Positions 9,346-22,830 of a stretch of DNA of 64,000 nucleotides are shown in pieces; within the stretch, counting starts at the first letter, position 1, and every line of letters begins with the position of its first letter. The DNA is from Triplophysa rosa. Taxonomy: Eukaryota; Chordata; Actinopteri; Cypriniformes; Nemacheilidae. The notes beneath the pieces were generated by a model. The model searched no databases. It was not told where the DNA came from and saw nothing but the letters and a program-made list of their open reading frames with translations. The translations under genes and the position numbers were made by a program. The stretch spans positions 1,798,284-1,862,283 of the forward strand of contig NC_079899.1 of assembly GCF_024868665.1 (NCBI RefSeq), in the 5' to 3' direction.

Positions 9346-12300
9346 TCCTCGCTCACACACGTGGACGGAGGCGTTGCCCTGAGGAGTGAAACAAACAAAA
9401 TCTGAATGAGAAAATTACAGACTTGAGAGAAACAAAACAAAATCACCAGATCAAATTGCCTGCCGCTGGCTATTACACACTGGACTACAGAAGTGGAAAG
9501 TTCATACAACAAATGACATGTACACAAATCAAGCATTAACAATGAAACAAATTTAAATCCTAAATCATTTCTTTATTGTTTGTCTGATAAACAAACGTTT
9601 GAATTCAAACGTAGTAACCAGAAACAAGTTTCATTAAAAGCATTACCATTCAACAGTCGCTCACTCATGAATAATACTAAACACATCAAAACTAACACAA
9701 ACATAACTTTGGGAAATATGTTATGACAAAAAAACTCCAAATAAATCTGTGTAGGGTCGTGTAGACACAGATCCACAAATGATATGAAAACTGTCACAAA
9801 CTCACTGTAATACAGTTCAAAGTAAGGAAGAAGGAGGCGGGAACCGGCGAACGTTAAATCAACTTTGAATCAAATAAACCAACCACAAAACGAAAGTAAA
9901 GGGCCGACAGCTAGCTCACGGTCAACTGCCGGCCACACAAACATAAAATAAAACTTAACATAATGTCCAGGCCTGGTCCTCTCTCGTCCTTTAATGCTTC
10001 CGGAGCTCCTCCGTGAGAGATGCGAGACCGGTGCAACGCGCAGCTGACACTCATTATCACTCGTGCCACCGGCCTCGCACCGTTCCCTCACGGCTCTCGT
10101 CCCACCTTCCTCGTTGCACAATTACTAAGCAAGTATAATAAGACAAATCAATGCTTGACAAGAGCGAGTTTTTATAATTATGACATAAACATCAGTCCAG
10201 CTTTTGATCAAAAATTGAAATATCAATAATAAATCATTACTAATAAAATAATTTAAAAATATCAAATTTCTGTAACATTTTCGTACTAAACGTAGTAACC
10301 CATTGAAATGAGTTGATGAATGCGTATGTAAATGTTCAGCTCGTCCTTTCTCTTGCCCTTCCCAATATGGCGGCGATGTTGATGTGTGGCGTTCAATGCA
10401 GCGTCTGTCAGTCAAGTTTGGAAAGAGGACCATCAAAAAGTAAGCTGTCTTTGATATTGCCTGATTGAATAAAACTGTCAGTGTGGATACGTAGTGACCT
10501 TACACGTTTCAAGTGAAACAGCTGAAAGAAGAAGTCATATTGCTGTAACGCAGAGATGTGGTTTTATCATGGTCTTAAGACAGCCGTACCTCATGTTCAC
10601 AGACGAGCAATCAGGATTTAATGGCCAGAACAACTGAAGGATCCAATCAGAGGCAGAAACTCTCAGACGCTGTAAGAGTCGTCTATGAGAAGCACGGCAG
10701 TCATTACCATCAGCACAACGCAACAGGTATTTTTATCTCTGATCAAGACAGCGCTGACGTCTGAAGAGCAACCTGAAATGACTGCCTTCAAGTCCATGAG
10801 AACGTTTGCACACAAACAGAGAAATGAACCGAGATGTTCAGGCATTGTTTTTGAATACGCTCACTGTGAGGCGTCTTTCTGTTACTTTCATTGGGCAGAC
10901 TCTTTCATCCAGAGCAACACACAGTGCGCATTTCATCTATCGATGGGACACACACACAACCTTTGCAGTGCTAGTGAAGAGCACATGGATAGTCTCCATA
11001 TTCCCAATAAGAGCTTCAGAACGTGTTGTTTTAACGGATGTGCCGCCGGTCATACATCACACCGGTGGGAAGTTTTTCCTCATGGTGTGATGGTCTCAGA
11101 TCGGCTGAAGTGATTGGAAGACAATCATTGTCATGACTCCCTGTCATTTTCCAATCACTTGCGTTTAGGACAACCGTCTCTCGGGCTGTTAGATCCGATC
11201 CCGCGCTGTTGTGAAATTAAGCGTGGACTTGTTGGTTAGTTCGATATCTATACTTTTCAAAATAAGTAAAGCGGTCCGTATGCGTCACAGATTTCTGTAA
11301 GACCGAATGAGACGGACACTTGACTCTTGTGGCTGTATGTGTGTGCAGGTGGAGTTGGTTCACGCTGAGCTGATGAACGTCGGGCAGGTGTCGAGATCTG
11401 CTGGCACAGCGTCACCGCACGTCTTCAGAGCGCAGAGGAAGTGTCGCTCTCCACGGGCATGCTGGGAAAATCCCGGCTGCTGTCTTCACAACAAATCAAA
11501 GCCAAGCGGCTCTGCGGCGGCGCGGTCCATTCAGCTTCACATTTCCCCAGCAGGAGCCGACGCTCACCGCAGCGCTTGTTTAGACTCACTGTCTAACACC
11601 AGAAAAACAGATCTGTCCAGTGTTACGGGAGATCTTACCACTCACTGGATTCATGACATCATTGACTGTTTACTCTTTGCCCCGCACGCGCTTTGGTTAT
11701 ATCAATGTGGAATATTTGGCGGAGGGTTATTTTCGAAATATGGTCACAAACCCGTCCTTACACTTTACAGGCATTTAAAAGACTTACGAATGAAAAAATC
11801 CACCCGATTTAGCCTTTTTATAAAGATGAGTGTTATTGAAGTCTTGACAGGTTTTTTCATTTTTTTCTAAATTCATTTGAATTTCATTTGTACTTGAAAA
11901 ACCCACGTTCACCTCCCTGTGTTCGACTCTTTTGTATGGTGTACAAACGCTTTTTCAAATTAAGTTAACCAATCAAAGACAAGTAGAGGGCCTAATAAAT
12001 GCATAAAAAAGCAAACCAAAATAATTATTTATCAATAATGCAAATAATAAAAAATATATATCTGTCCTTTGATTTTGGGTCATTTGTGTTATCGGTGACA
12101 CAAACTTTTCTTTTGAAAGAATAAAAATAAGTAAGTACTTGCAAGGTCAAAGGTCAGCAAAGAAGACGCTCTGTTCAAGCACACACATGGTGAGTGTCCC
12201 TTTCCTTGATATAAATGAAACATCTTATTTCAAATGTCGGTTTTTGGTATGGTTCTTTAAAAGCGTCATTGGTGTTGCTTTGGTTTGTGTCAGCATGAAG

Positions 12301-13800
12301 GATTTTTATTGAAAAAACATGTATCATGTATAGATTTTAGTGTGCCTCATCATGTTAGCTTTGAGGTGACTTTCGGAAGATTAGCCTTTCATGGGAATTT
12401 GTAACGGTTTTACTCCAATGACAGAAAACTCTATGCAAATAATAAGTCAAATAAGATAACGGACACGATTCAAGGTGGCCATTATTATTGGTAACAATGG
12501 AATCATGCCAGTTACTTTTTGAAGTCTGTTTTTTGAGAATGAGCCTGGAATATTTAGGTATTTTTTACAGAGATTTTATAGATAGTAAAACCTGACATCC
12601 CAGCAATGTAAACAAACTAAACGATGTTAAACGAAGTGCAGAAAGGTTGATGGAAGGGAAATTTACTTAAAAATATATACTTGAAAATACAGCTAGCATA
12701 CAAATGACAATGTACATATTCTGAATTCACTATTATTTGTACACTGACAGTTTGTGATGGAAGTCGTGCTGATCTGGTTGATTTGATATGTGTGAATAAA
12801 TGCATTTTCCTGTAACAACAAATTGTCCTGTAAACAACAAACAACAAAATTTGTCTGATATAAGTATTATTGTTGTTCCTAATTTCATAGAGGATGCTAA
12901 AAGAAGCTGATGGGGTAAGGTGTAAAGTCAGGTTATATCCATGTCTGTTTACTCGGGTCTCTGATTTCAACCTCCCAGCATCAGTGCTGATGATGTCACG
13001 TCAGGAAAACACCTACAGACCCACAAACACAGCACCCCGTGAGAGAGCACTACAGAACAAAACATCTTAAAGTTCATACTCAAGTCCTCACTGAGCAAGT
13101 TTTAAAAAGTGTATCAATTTATCTCAACATTAAAAGGCGGAGATCTGAAACTGCAATTTCAAGCTCATTTGCATGTAGGCCTATAGATTCCACATCTGAA
13201 AGAGATGTGTACACACGTTCGTCCTATGGATCACACATACTGTCACTGAGAAATGATTGTGAAATCAAATTAAGGATGGTTTATAAATAAGGGCCCAGAT
13301 ATCTAAACCCGCCTGTGCTCTGCTGGGGGTCCGTGGGTGATCTCAGCATCTCCGGTCATAGCTGTACATCCATGATGTGACTTTATGTAATAGATCCATG
13401 TGTTTGGGATGTTTGTGTCTAATTCTGCATGTCACTGCAGATTCATCCCGTAGATCAGATACTCAAACCAACCCGTCTGACGCCAACAGCCACTTTAAAA
13501 ATCACTTAAATCACATTTATTCTGAACTTGAGCAGATCCTCTTGACCGAGTCTGATGTGTAAATGAGTTGAGTTACTGCCGTGTGATTTTCAGAATGACC
13601 CACTGAACTGTTATATGTGATGAAGTCACCAGTGATTAATGATGTCTATATAATGTCATTGATATATACTGTATATAAGAGCACCTGTCAACGTCCAAAT
13701 CTTATACGAGCAGCAGGAATGCTTGTATTTCCAAAAACCTGCAGCACTCAGACAAGCAAAAGTGCGCACGTCTGCTCAGACCCTGACGTGCAGGCGCAAT
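9346..13800. other. Long intergenic stretch without a recognised gene
   Basis: I see no convincing exon. The longest open frame in the window (11307-11870, plus strand, 187 codons) has no recognisable domain and loses its compositional signal after about 11600. The unit at 11300-11700 is GC-richer and non-repetitive and may be regulatory. The rest is AT-rich fish intergenic DNA. Confidence 0.3.
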
Positions 13801-13810
13801 ATCGTTTTTT

Positions 13811-14600
13811 CTAATTGCTTACACACAATTTTTGAAACTATGGCTCCATTTCTCAAAACTCAATACCAATATACACAATACCACCGATAACACACAAAAT
13901 GCTAAATGTCACACACATCTTGCAAAAGCAAACACGTCATTTAAAACTATTTTAACTCTTCTAAACATTGTATTTTAGCGTGTAGTAACTCTGCACACAA
14001 ACATAAAATAATTAGCCACATACACACCAAATTTTCTCTTTTGTGTCTTTTTCCAGTGTACTGTGAAGCGCCCAGGAGTTTGTCATAGCACTCGCACTAC
14101 ATTTACACATACACACTATAGTATACATCTATACATTTTCACTATAAACAGAAATGCAGGGGGTGTAGAGTAAATATTGTATTCTGAAAACATTGTGTTT
14201 TATTGAGTTTGACTAAGGGATCAACAGTAACAGATGCATTTGAAGATTCTGTAAGCTTGTTGCTGTAGTGAAAAAATATTGCGCGTGCTGTCTTCATCCT
14301 CTCATCATCCTCTTTGGCTCGCTTTCTACATGTACAGTGAGTAAACCAAAAAGTTGGAAGTGTTTTCACACACTTCTGTAAATGAGTGTAGAATTTTTAA
14401 TGAAACACACGTGCTATTAGTTTTACATGTCTGATGTAAAGACCTGTGTTTAGAGTTTGGCACAAAGTCTGTTTTACGATAGCAAACTGAGTTTAAAGCA
14501 TGTCACGTGTTTTCGGTTTTGCAGACTTGATCTCAAGATTTGGTGAATGGGTGAATGGTTATTTCACTGAGTGAGCCTCAAGTATCACTTTTAGTGTCTA
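13811..14600. repeat. Probable dispersed repeat, class unresolved
   Basis: AT-rich sequence with many ACACA/TGTGT words and phrases that look like a decayed fish DNA element. No terminal repeats or target duplication could be placed. Confidence 0.25.
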
Positions 14601-15419
14601 AAAAACTGTAAAGCACTTTTCCACGTCAAAGACCGTTTTTATAAATACGAACATTCTGTGGATTTTTGTGTACGTCCACTTTACGATCAAATCTCTAGTT
14701 ATGCACGCTTTATAAACGAGGCCCCTGATGTGCCGTGAAGAATTAAAGCAGTTCTGATGGAGAAGGCGGCCCAGTCCGGTACTGTCAAGTGTCCGTGCCC
14801 ATATGTGACTGTGACAAAAATCTGAAAACTCAACAAAACCAAACAAAGTGTTAGATGACGGAAAGAAACACTGGAACAGGTTTATTACAAGTTTGGTGTC
14901 ATTTGTAAAAATGTAAGAACATTGAGAATTATAAATAATGATGGTTGAGATTTTAGCTAAACCCATAAGACAAAACACACGTGAGATCTCAGTTATTTCT
15001 CGTAGACATCAATGAGATTAAAGAGCAAATGCAAACATTTGTTTACGTCTCATCTGCATTTCTCCTGAGAATACGAGTCAGAAATCTGACAAATGTGTGT
15101 GTCATGAGAGTTTGAGAAGAGAAGTCAACAACGTGTCAAACTTAGCTCAAGTCTGCAATCAAAACATCTCAATAATGAGCTCAAACATTTCTCATCAAAT
15201 GCACTCAAATCCAGATGATTTGACCTTTATAATCTACATTCATTTGACACTCATCTCATGTCACTCTTTTGTTTTCGAGGCCGCGGTGTTTTTATGTTAT
15301 AGATGTGATATAATCACTATACTGTATGTGGAATATGACGTGATGTTCATTTGAGTTTTTCTTGTTATGTCACAAACACACACACGCATGCTGTCTCTTT
15401 CTGTCTGTCAGTCTATCTT

Positions 15420-15620
15420 TGTGTGTGTGTGTGTGTGTACAGGAAAATGATAATGTTTCTAATCTTGTTACATGGCACACAGGATTGTGTTCAGTGTTAA
15501 TGATGAGCGCACGCACACACACACACACACACACGCACACACACACACACACGCACGCACGCACACACACACACACCCGCGCACACACACAAACACCCAT
15601 GCACACACACACACACAGAG
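15420..15620. repeat. CA/GT microsatellites
   Basis: A (GT)n tract at 15421-15439 and an interrupted (CA)n/(GCAC)n tract at about 15508-15618. The open frames here are poly-His/Thr or poly-Cys/Val artefacts. Confidence 0.95.
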
Positions 15621-16075
15621 CGGTGGAGACGCGTCCTTTCAATTTGTGTGCTGTCATCTCTCTGCGCGGTCACAGAAATTGATGAGCCCTCTTCCCTTTA
15701 ATTAAATCAAAAGCGAGCAGGGGGCTTCACTCTGTGTGTGAGGGGGCGGGGTGAGGGGGTCCGGAGCCCGTCCTGTTCCGACAGATTCGTCTCACAGAGC
15801 AGCCCCATCTGTGACACGCTGCGATTCTACACATCAACACCTGATGAATCACTTTCTTCATGTTTTGATTCTCCCATTCAAGACCTTCTGAAACTCTTCT
15901 GAAAAAATACAAATGATTCAACTGTTTAAAAGGAGAGAAATGAAATAAAAGTTTAAAATGCATTGATTAAAAACATAATAATTATTGTATGATGGAAAGC
16001 AATGTTTCCCTATGAGCTCATAAATAAAAGTTAAATATGCTAAATAATCAAGTGAATGGTACATGTGTAGTGACT

Positions 16076-16076
<1 letters not shown>

Positions 16077-16149
<73 letters not shown>

Positions 16150-16400
16150 TGTGTTCATGTTTGTATATCCCGGTGGGGACACACCAACACATGGGGACTC
16201 GTGTCACTGTGGGGACCAAAATTGAGGTCCTCATAGGCACAAAAGCTTATAAATTGTACAGAACAATATTTTTTTTTAATCTAAAAATGCAAAAAGTGTT
16301 CTATGATCTTTAGGGTTAGGGGTTGGGGATAAAATATACAGTTTATACAGTATACAACTCAATACGCCTGTGGACTGTCCCCACGGAGATAATAAACCAG
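16077..16400. repeat. (GT)n(GCGT)n microsatellite with an adjoining dispersed repeat
   Basis: A compound microsatellite, (GT)n then (GTGC)n, at 16077-16152 is followed by a GGTGGGGAC...GTGGGGACC block that ends in CTGTCCCCACGG. These GGGGAC/GTCCCC ends recur in fish genomes beside GT tracts. A possibly related GTCCCC fragment lies at 49510-49760. Confidence 0.7.
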
Positions 16401-17574
16401 ACGTGTGTGTGTGTGTTCTGTGGTGTATGAGGGTAACAGAAGCTGATGGCTGTCGTGTTTGTGGCCCCTGTGCCCCTGTTTTGCTATTCATCGCATGGAC
16501 CCACAAATGAAATTATATGAGGGAGGGTACAGAACGTTTGAGAATTAATCCCATTTAGGCCAAAAGCACTTCAGAGTCGTACAGTAAAGCCTGAGGGTTT
16601 ACCAGAAAAGACATTTACAATTAAAACACTCATTATGACCGGCGGTGTTATAATACAGCTGAGACATGAAACACATGTGTGTCTGATAAACTTACATTTC
16701 CTATTTTTAGATGAATTATTATTTTCTATTTCTGATCATTTCTTATAAAGAATTCAATAAAAAAGAAAAGAAAAATAGTAATGCGATAACAAATAAACTG
16801 TTCAAATCGTAAATAAAATTACAATCAATTTAAAATATCAAGAAAACATTTATAGTAATAACATTTGAATTTACTGAATAGAAGCATATCAGCTGGAAAT
16901 TATTGTGTGGGTTTCACTCAAATATGACTTTCATTTTATTGAACCAATAAATAAGGAGAGTTTACGTGAACCATGTACTAAATTAACATTACAGAAACAT
17001 TCTAGGAAATATGTATTATTAGTAATAGGAGAATAGAAATGAAACCAATATTATATTTATGTTAAATAAAATAAATCATTATAATAACAATGGGATTATA
17101 ATAATTATAGTGCAGTTAATATAAAATCATATAATATATATTTACATTTCACTTCTTAACCTCCGTTTTATTTTAAGTATTTAAAAATGATATAATGGAA
17201 CATATGACTGTGTGTGTACAACAGAATTGACAACCAGAAACTAGTTATTAATCCAGTTCAATAAATGACTGATTGAATATATTGTCATGGTTAAATCATA
17301 CAGTAAATCACACTCCATGGTGTGGTTATTTTGGAGGTTCAACAGTTTTTAATGTTTGTATTATAATTTGAGATACAGATTAAGAAATGAATATACTGGT
17401 CATTAAGTTATTTACACTGCATAGATTTTGACTTCAGCGGTAAAAGCGCAGTTTTTGATGCAGTCGTTTGATGAAAGGAGTTTCTGCTGCCTGTCTGTGT
17501 GTGTCACTGAAGTCAAACACTGACCCCTACTGGCCAACACCGCTACTGCAGTACACGAGCCACTTACTACACTC

Positions 17575-17745
17575 CAAGAAGAAAAGGATCAAGAATGAAC
17601 CTTTTGAGGTTCCTGGAGATTGCAACTGTGGGGGACCTTAAAGGTTCATTTCTGAACCTTTTTTAAAAGGTTCCAATTGGAGCCCTCTCTTAAAGGTGCA
17701 TTTAGAACCAGCAGAGTTCCTTTTGGAACCCCTTTTAGTCACCAT
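17575..17745. repeat. AGGTTC/GAACCT inverted-repeat family
   Basis: Multiple GAACCTTTT and AAAGGTTC words in both orientations. Similar blocks lie at 21160-21260, 53890-54075 and 61530-61900. Confidence 0.6.
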
Positions 17746-17982
17746 TTCAGTAGTATTATTACTATTGTTATTATTATTATATTACGCATTATACTATAAC
17801 AACATTTCATAACACATGACACAACACCATGATTGGCCATTAAATATTTATTGTGTACATGCACAAATTTCAGACAAAACACAAAATGACAATACATTTT
17901 ATTTAACATCTGATTGTGATATGTGCAACATTAACAAAGTAAAATAATTATGAAATAAAGCAAGCCCACCTCACTGCATACA

Positions 17983-20230
17983 TTTATTTGATGCCCATTT
18001 TAATCTGTAATATGTCATCATATTTGATCATGATTACTATATTCCAAACCCTCCTGACTGTCTTTCCTTAGCTTTTTGACTAGTGTTTTCGTGTGTAAGT
18101 GAACGGTGAATTTATCAGTCCTTCTTAACATTCTTCCTAACATCAGCCATAAACAGAGAGAAAGTCCATGAACTGATGTATGCAGTGCAGAGCTGTGTAA
18201 ATCACCCTTCAACACGGTGTGTTTTTTCAAAAAGTGCAATAATAAGTCATACAAATACAACATTTAGCTGCCACACTGCACTGATGCAGGCTTCACTGAC
18301 ACCTGAGAGAAAGAAAAACAGACAAATTCATAAACTAAGAATTAACTTTAACATCTTCACCTCTGTCATTTTAGATGTAGATCTTAATGATATCTCACAC
18401 AGTAGATCACAGTAGAGGGATATGTTTCATCAGTAACATCAAGATGCCACAGCCTGAGGTAATGATAAGGATCAGTCATTCATGCTCATATTGCTGTTAT
18501 TGTGTATTAATAAGAAACTATAATAAATACATCCCCTTAAAACTGACCAAAAATACTGAATGAGAGAGGCAAGAAAGCTGAATATAAATATGTTATTTAC
18601 CTGTGATGGTGATCCAGATCATTGAGGAAAACTTGCTCAGCGTCTTGATCACACAAATTCTGCAGCACAGCCAAACCATGTAGTGTATGATGGCCTACTA
18701 AATACAAAATGTTCATTTAAATATACCTTTATACTAATGTAGAGATCTGAGTAAAGTGCTTTACTATTCTGTATAAATTCACCATGGTAGACATGATGTT
18801 TGCATACCGTACAGTGGGCTTTAAAAGTGCAGAGCAGGAGAAGGCACAAATGCATAACATGGGCGGACACCGCTCTGGAAACAGAACACAGATTATGCAT
18901 TTATCAATTTAGATCAAACATGACCTGTAGCGTGTTCCTTGTGGTTAGGCATAAATGGAGATCAAGGATTATCCGTTCATTAAAATGATGTAGGCTTTTG
19001 ACTCTTTGTACAGGTTGCGGGGCCACATTAATGGCAACATGACAGTAGAGAGACACATCTGGAAAAGCACAAACTCAACAGAAAACACATGGAATGATTA
19101 AGAGCTATACAGTAATATACCACAGTAAACCTGATCAAGAAATCATTGGTTTCAAGTCTTGTCATTTAAATAATCATAATTAAGATTAAACAAACATTCA
19201 CACTTAAAGGGATACAGTAAATGAACATTCTCTCATCATTTCTCCCCCTCTGATTGTTCCAAACCTGTATACATTTCTTTCTTCTGCTGGAAGATATTTG
19301 GAAGAATGTCAGATCTCATCCTCTACTGACACCCATAGTATTTATTTTCCCTACTATGGCAGTAAATGGGGGATGAGATCTGACATTCTTCCAAATATCT
19401 TCCTGTGTGTTCAACAAAACAAAGAAAGGTATACATGTTTGGAACAATCCGAGGGTGAGTAAATGATGACAGAACTTTATTTTTTGGGGTTAAGTATCCC
19501 TTTAAGACAGACTACTGCTGACTTAATGCAGCTGACCAACACAGAATGCATTAACATATTAATATGTTGTGAAGTTTACATTTATACTTGACAGAATAAA
19601 TTATAATAGTCACTAAATCAGCACATGTTTACCTAAATGAACAGACTTTATTTCTGCTTGTTGTGCCTTGCAGACTACAGTTAAAAACTTTGGCTGTTCA
19701 ATAAGAAAGCACAATGTTTTAATGTTAAACACATAAATCTTCATTTACATTCAGTACTTACGCGCTGATTGTTGTCCATATTTGGTTGCTAGAAATGCGC
19801 TTCATCCATTTTTCAGGTGCGTTGTCACCTGCGTCTTAGCATCTTTCCCCCTTTCAGTGATATATGTTTATCTTTTTCTCTATTTAAAAAAAAGTGAAGG
19901 GATGAAATAATTAACACAAATGTTGCCTTTGTAGCACTATACATCTCTCTTTATAATTTTTTCACTGTCCTAAATAGAAAAAAGGTCACTTTGAAATCGG
20001 TTAACTAACAGAGCTTCAGTCTGTATTTTAATGTACAGTATCCATGTTACGTTTCATTTGTTTTATTTTCATGTTTTCATAAAGGTCATAGTAATTTTGT
20101 TAAGTCTTACCTCAGATACCGCTCGCGCAGCAGAGTTTGTAAGGGTTTTGAGCTGCGCCACGCGCGCGAGAGACATTTGAACGCAAGACTTCGTTTGAGG
20201 CGAAGTGAAATATCCCACTTCCGACCTCGT
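17983..20230 (-). ncRNA. Candidate unrecognised multi-exon transcript (lncRNA or microprotein gene)
   Basis: On the minus strand a chain of exon-like segments is bounded by good splice sites: first exon ending 20111 (GAG|gtaag), then 19762-19828 (GCGC|gtaagt), 19633-19674, 19012-19058 (weakest), 18808-18874, 18601-18697 (ACAG|gtaaat), and a last segment from 18302 with AATAAA at 17983-17988. The region 20110-20270 is CpG-rich, as a promoter would be. The first exon has an ATG at 20176 open for 22 codons, but its frame stops 8 codons into the second exon. A second ATG, in 19762-19828, stays open for 51 codons if the 47-bp segment is skipped, ending just into 18601-18697 with a hydrophobic Leu-rich stretch. 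I recognise no protein family. Chance alignment of splice-like sites remains possible. Confidence 0.3.
19204..19505. mobile_element. Palindromic short inverted-repeat element with TTAA ends
   Basis: The element starts TTAAAGGGATAC and ends GTATCCCTTTAA. Its halves are inverted copies: the outer arms match imperfectly over about 90 bp, and an inner arm of 33 bp at 19289-19321 is perfectly complementary to 19371-19403. The whole element could fold into one hairpin. It resembles the very abundant cyprinid TCATTTACTCACCCTC short inverted-repeat elements (Angel-like, name from memory). Related copies lie near 33235, 41180 and 50770. Confidence 0.8.
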
Positions 20231-20279
20231 AGCGTTCCAGTCAATCGTTTTGCATAAGTTAGCTCCGCGCTAATGTCAC

Positions 20280-20769
20280 CAGTGTTGGGTAAGTTACTCT
20301 GAAAAAGTAATTAATTACTAGTTACTAGTTACATATTCAATAGTGTAATTAGATTACTGTACAAATGACTCTCTCCAGAAAGTATTTAGTTACTTATTAC
20401 TAATGACTTCCTATATCCTACATCAACCTTGATGAGTTCAGTGATTGAAGGATAGGCATGAAACGGCTCTTTTAATTCATTCAAATAAATAATATAAACT
20501 ACATAAAGTACTCTTATTAACTGACCAAAGTATTACAAATGTGAGAATTATACATTAAAGCACAGATTTTAAAGTTAGACTTTGAATTTTGATGTCAATT
20601 CCACTGTTGCACACACATATATTACACAAAGTATTTAGTTTAATTACATCAGAAGTAACTGTAATTCAATTACAGAAAAAATAAGAGTAATCCCTTACTT
20701 TACTTTTTCAAGGGAAAAGTAATAAATTACAGTAACTAATTACTTACTAACTAGTTACACAAAACACTG
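20280..20769. mobile_element. hAT-type MITE copy 2 with 8-bp target duplication
   Basis: This 490-bp copy of the element at 6939-7435 has the same CAGTGTTGGG start and ACACAAAACACTG end, with only scattered substitutions and small indels. It is flanked by AATGTCAC at 20272-20279 and 20770-20777, an exact 8-bp duplication. It lies immediately upstream of the candidate minus-strand transcript's first exon. Confidence 0.9.
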
Positions 20770-21299
20770 AATGTCACTGCAAGCATTTTGGATTATGTAA
20801 CGCGTCTCCCTGCGCTCGTGCTTGATTGATCTGTCCTGAGTTCATAGGTCGTATGTCCGACTATGAGCGCAGTTTCCGATGTTATTTCCAAGTAGTATTT
20901 GGGAAGAAGCATTCCGAGTTTGCCTGAACGTAGCACTGGCTCTTGAACTCATAAGTCTACGTCATTTGTGATGTTTGAAATAAGTTAAAACGATTGGAGA
21001 TGTTTTTCTCTGTGTTTTTCATGGGGAAATGACATGTTTATTGTTTGAGATGGTGGTGGCCTACTCTGAAATTGTTTGTGTATTTAAATATGACTAATGT
21101 AAATGTAAACTAAACAAATCAATAAGAATAATAATAACATCAACAACTAAACTACTTATAGAACTTATAGGTTCAACTTTGAACCTTTTTGATTATTAGA
21201 AGTTCATATTTGAACTTTAAAGTTCTTTTTTTAACTCTAAAGGTTCAATCTCTTCTAAGAGTGTACATAAACATAACACTGCTCCAATATTTCAACTTT

Positions 21300-22410
21300 T
21301 AATATCAATTCAAATTTATTTATAGAGCACTTTAACACTCCAAGATTTACCAAAGTGCTGAACAATAAAAAAAAGAAATAATAGTAATAATAATGAAAAT
21401 AAATAGATACTAACAGAAAGAAAAAATGTAGCCACGTACTACTTTATAGCATAAGCTATGAAAACAAATGAGTTTTTGACCATGACATAAACGTGCATGG
21501 ATGTTGATACGTTAACAGACAGCAGAAACACATTCCACAATCTAAGGGCAGCAACAGGAAAAACGTCGCCCTTACATGTCAATTGAAGGGGTCTGGAAGA
21601 GCAGCAAATATTAAAAAGCTCAGAAATTTAGCCAGCAACCTAGCTGCTGTATTTTCAACAAGCTGCAGGTGTAACAGTAAAGACTGACACACTCCTGGAT
21701 ATAATGCATTGCAATAATCGAGGTGTGACAAAACAAAGGCATGAAACACTTTTTCAATATTTGTAAAAGAAATATTTGGGTTATAAAGCAGTTATACCTG
21801 CATGAATAAAAAGAGGGATTCTAACGAAATACCTGCCAAATAATGAGCCATTTTTAACTCACATGTTATAAATGCTTAATAAATGTATTTATTCATTAGT
21901 TATTTGACTCGAAAAGTAGATTCATCATTATCTTGATGTTGTTTGCAAAATAGGATGTCAGACTGGAGACTGTAGGGTGTTGTGATGTTTTTCTTATACC
22001 TGCTCACTATTTAGCAGATATCTTGTTAGAATCCACCCCTGCTTTATAATGCATTTGTAAATGACTTATTAATCGTTAATGAACACATTTATAAATGCTT
22101 CATAAAGGGTACCTTAATGTAAAGTGTTACCAATATTTGTTATTTAAGTGACGATATGTGTGCTTTTCATCTGCATAAAAGTTGTATAAATTTCATGCTT
22201 TCTAAAAACAGCTCTACGAATAAGCATATACAGCGAAAAGAGCATTGGTCCCAAAACAGAACCCTGCAGAACTCCTGCAGAAATACAAGACAAAGTTCTA
22301 TCTTTGTCTTTTATAAAGGACACAAACCACCCAAGAGCCACGTCCTTAATTTCAACACAATGCTTAAGACGCAATTGCTGCAGTGTGGTCTAACAAAATT
22401 ATGCTGACAA
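21300..22410 (-). mobile_element. Decayed L2/CR1-like LINE reverse transcriptase fragment
   Basis: On the minus strand, 22374-22144 translates with the reverse-transcriptase block GVLQGSVLGPMLFSLYML (VPQGSVLGP family motif). Frame breaks then occur before the YADD catalytic region. At about 21745-21590 a second block reads HAFVLSHLDYCNALYPGV followed by LQLVENTAARLL, the conserved C-terminal RT/thumb signature of L2-type ORF2. Stops and shifts make it inactive. The 3' end at 21300-21370 carries AATTTATTTATAGAGCAC, a common fish LINE tail. Confidence 0.7.
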
Positions 22411-22439
22411 TAATTATTCCCACAATCTACTCCCAAAAG

Positions 22440-22830
22440 GAGGGTAGACTCTGTCTCTGTCTGTCTGTCTGTCTGTCTGTCAGATGGCTCGCCAGCACCT
22501 CTTTGAAGCTGACCAAAAGTCCTATTCCACGGCCTCTCTGACCTTCTCCCAAAGTTGAGTCACACATCCCTTACCAGTGCAGCTGTAGTCCTTCTATCCT
22601 GCCGGTACCTGTCAGGTGAATCAAGAAGCCCTCGAGCTAACCAATCCTAAAACCGAAGGCCTCCCTTAGCACATGTTCTTAGGGTGCTGCCATGACAGGC
22701 GCATACAACCTTCCAGCTGCTTCTGTGATGGAGGCGTTAAGCAGGGCCTCTTTAGTCTCCATGTCTCTAGCCTCCCTCAGAATGATGAAATACCTCCTCT
22801 GGAGAAAAGAGTAAATATGTCAACAGGATC
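22440..22830 (-). mobile_element. Second LINE relic (non-LTR ORF2 fragment)
   Basis: The minus-strand translation contains a YRQDRRTTAALVRDV-like stretch and then LWEKVREAVE, a stop, and DFWSASKRCWRAI. This resembles the fish non-LTR motif of the type WEEFGEAMEKDFRSASKRFWQ as I remember it. In-frame stops show that it is dead. A short CTGT microsatellite lies at 22454-22482. It may belong to a different element from the one at 21300-22410. Confidence 0.4.

Noticed and set aside
11307..11870. Longest open frame, 187 codons, plus strand
   Set aside because: No recognisable domain, no paired downstream splice site, and coding-like composition is limited to its first half. Not called as a gene.
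15362..16240. Several frames of 62-106 codons
   Set aside because: Poly His-Thr, Cys-Val and similar products of CA/GT microsatellites.
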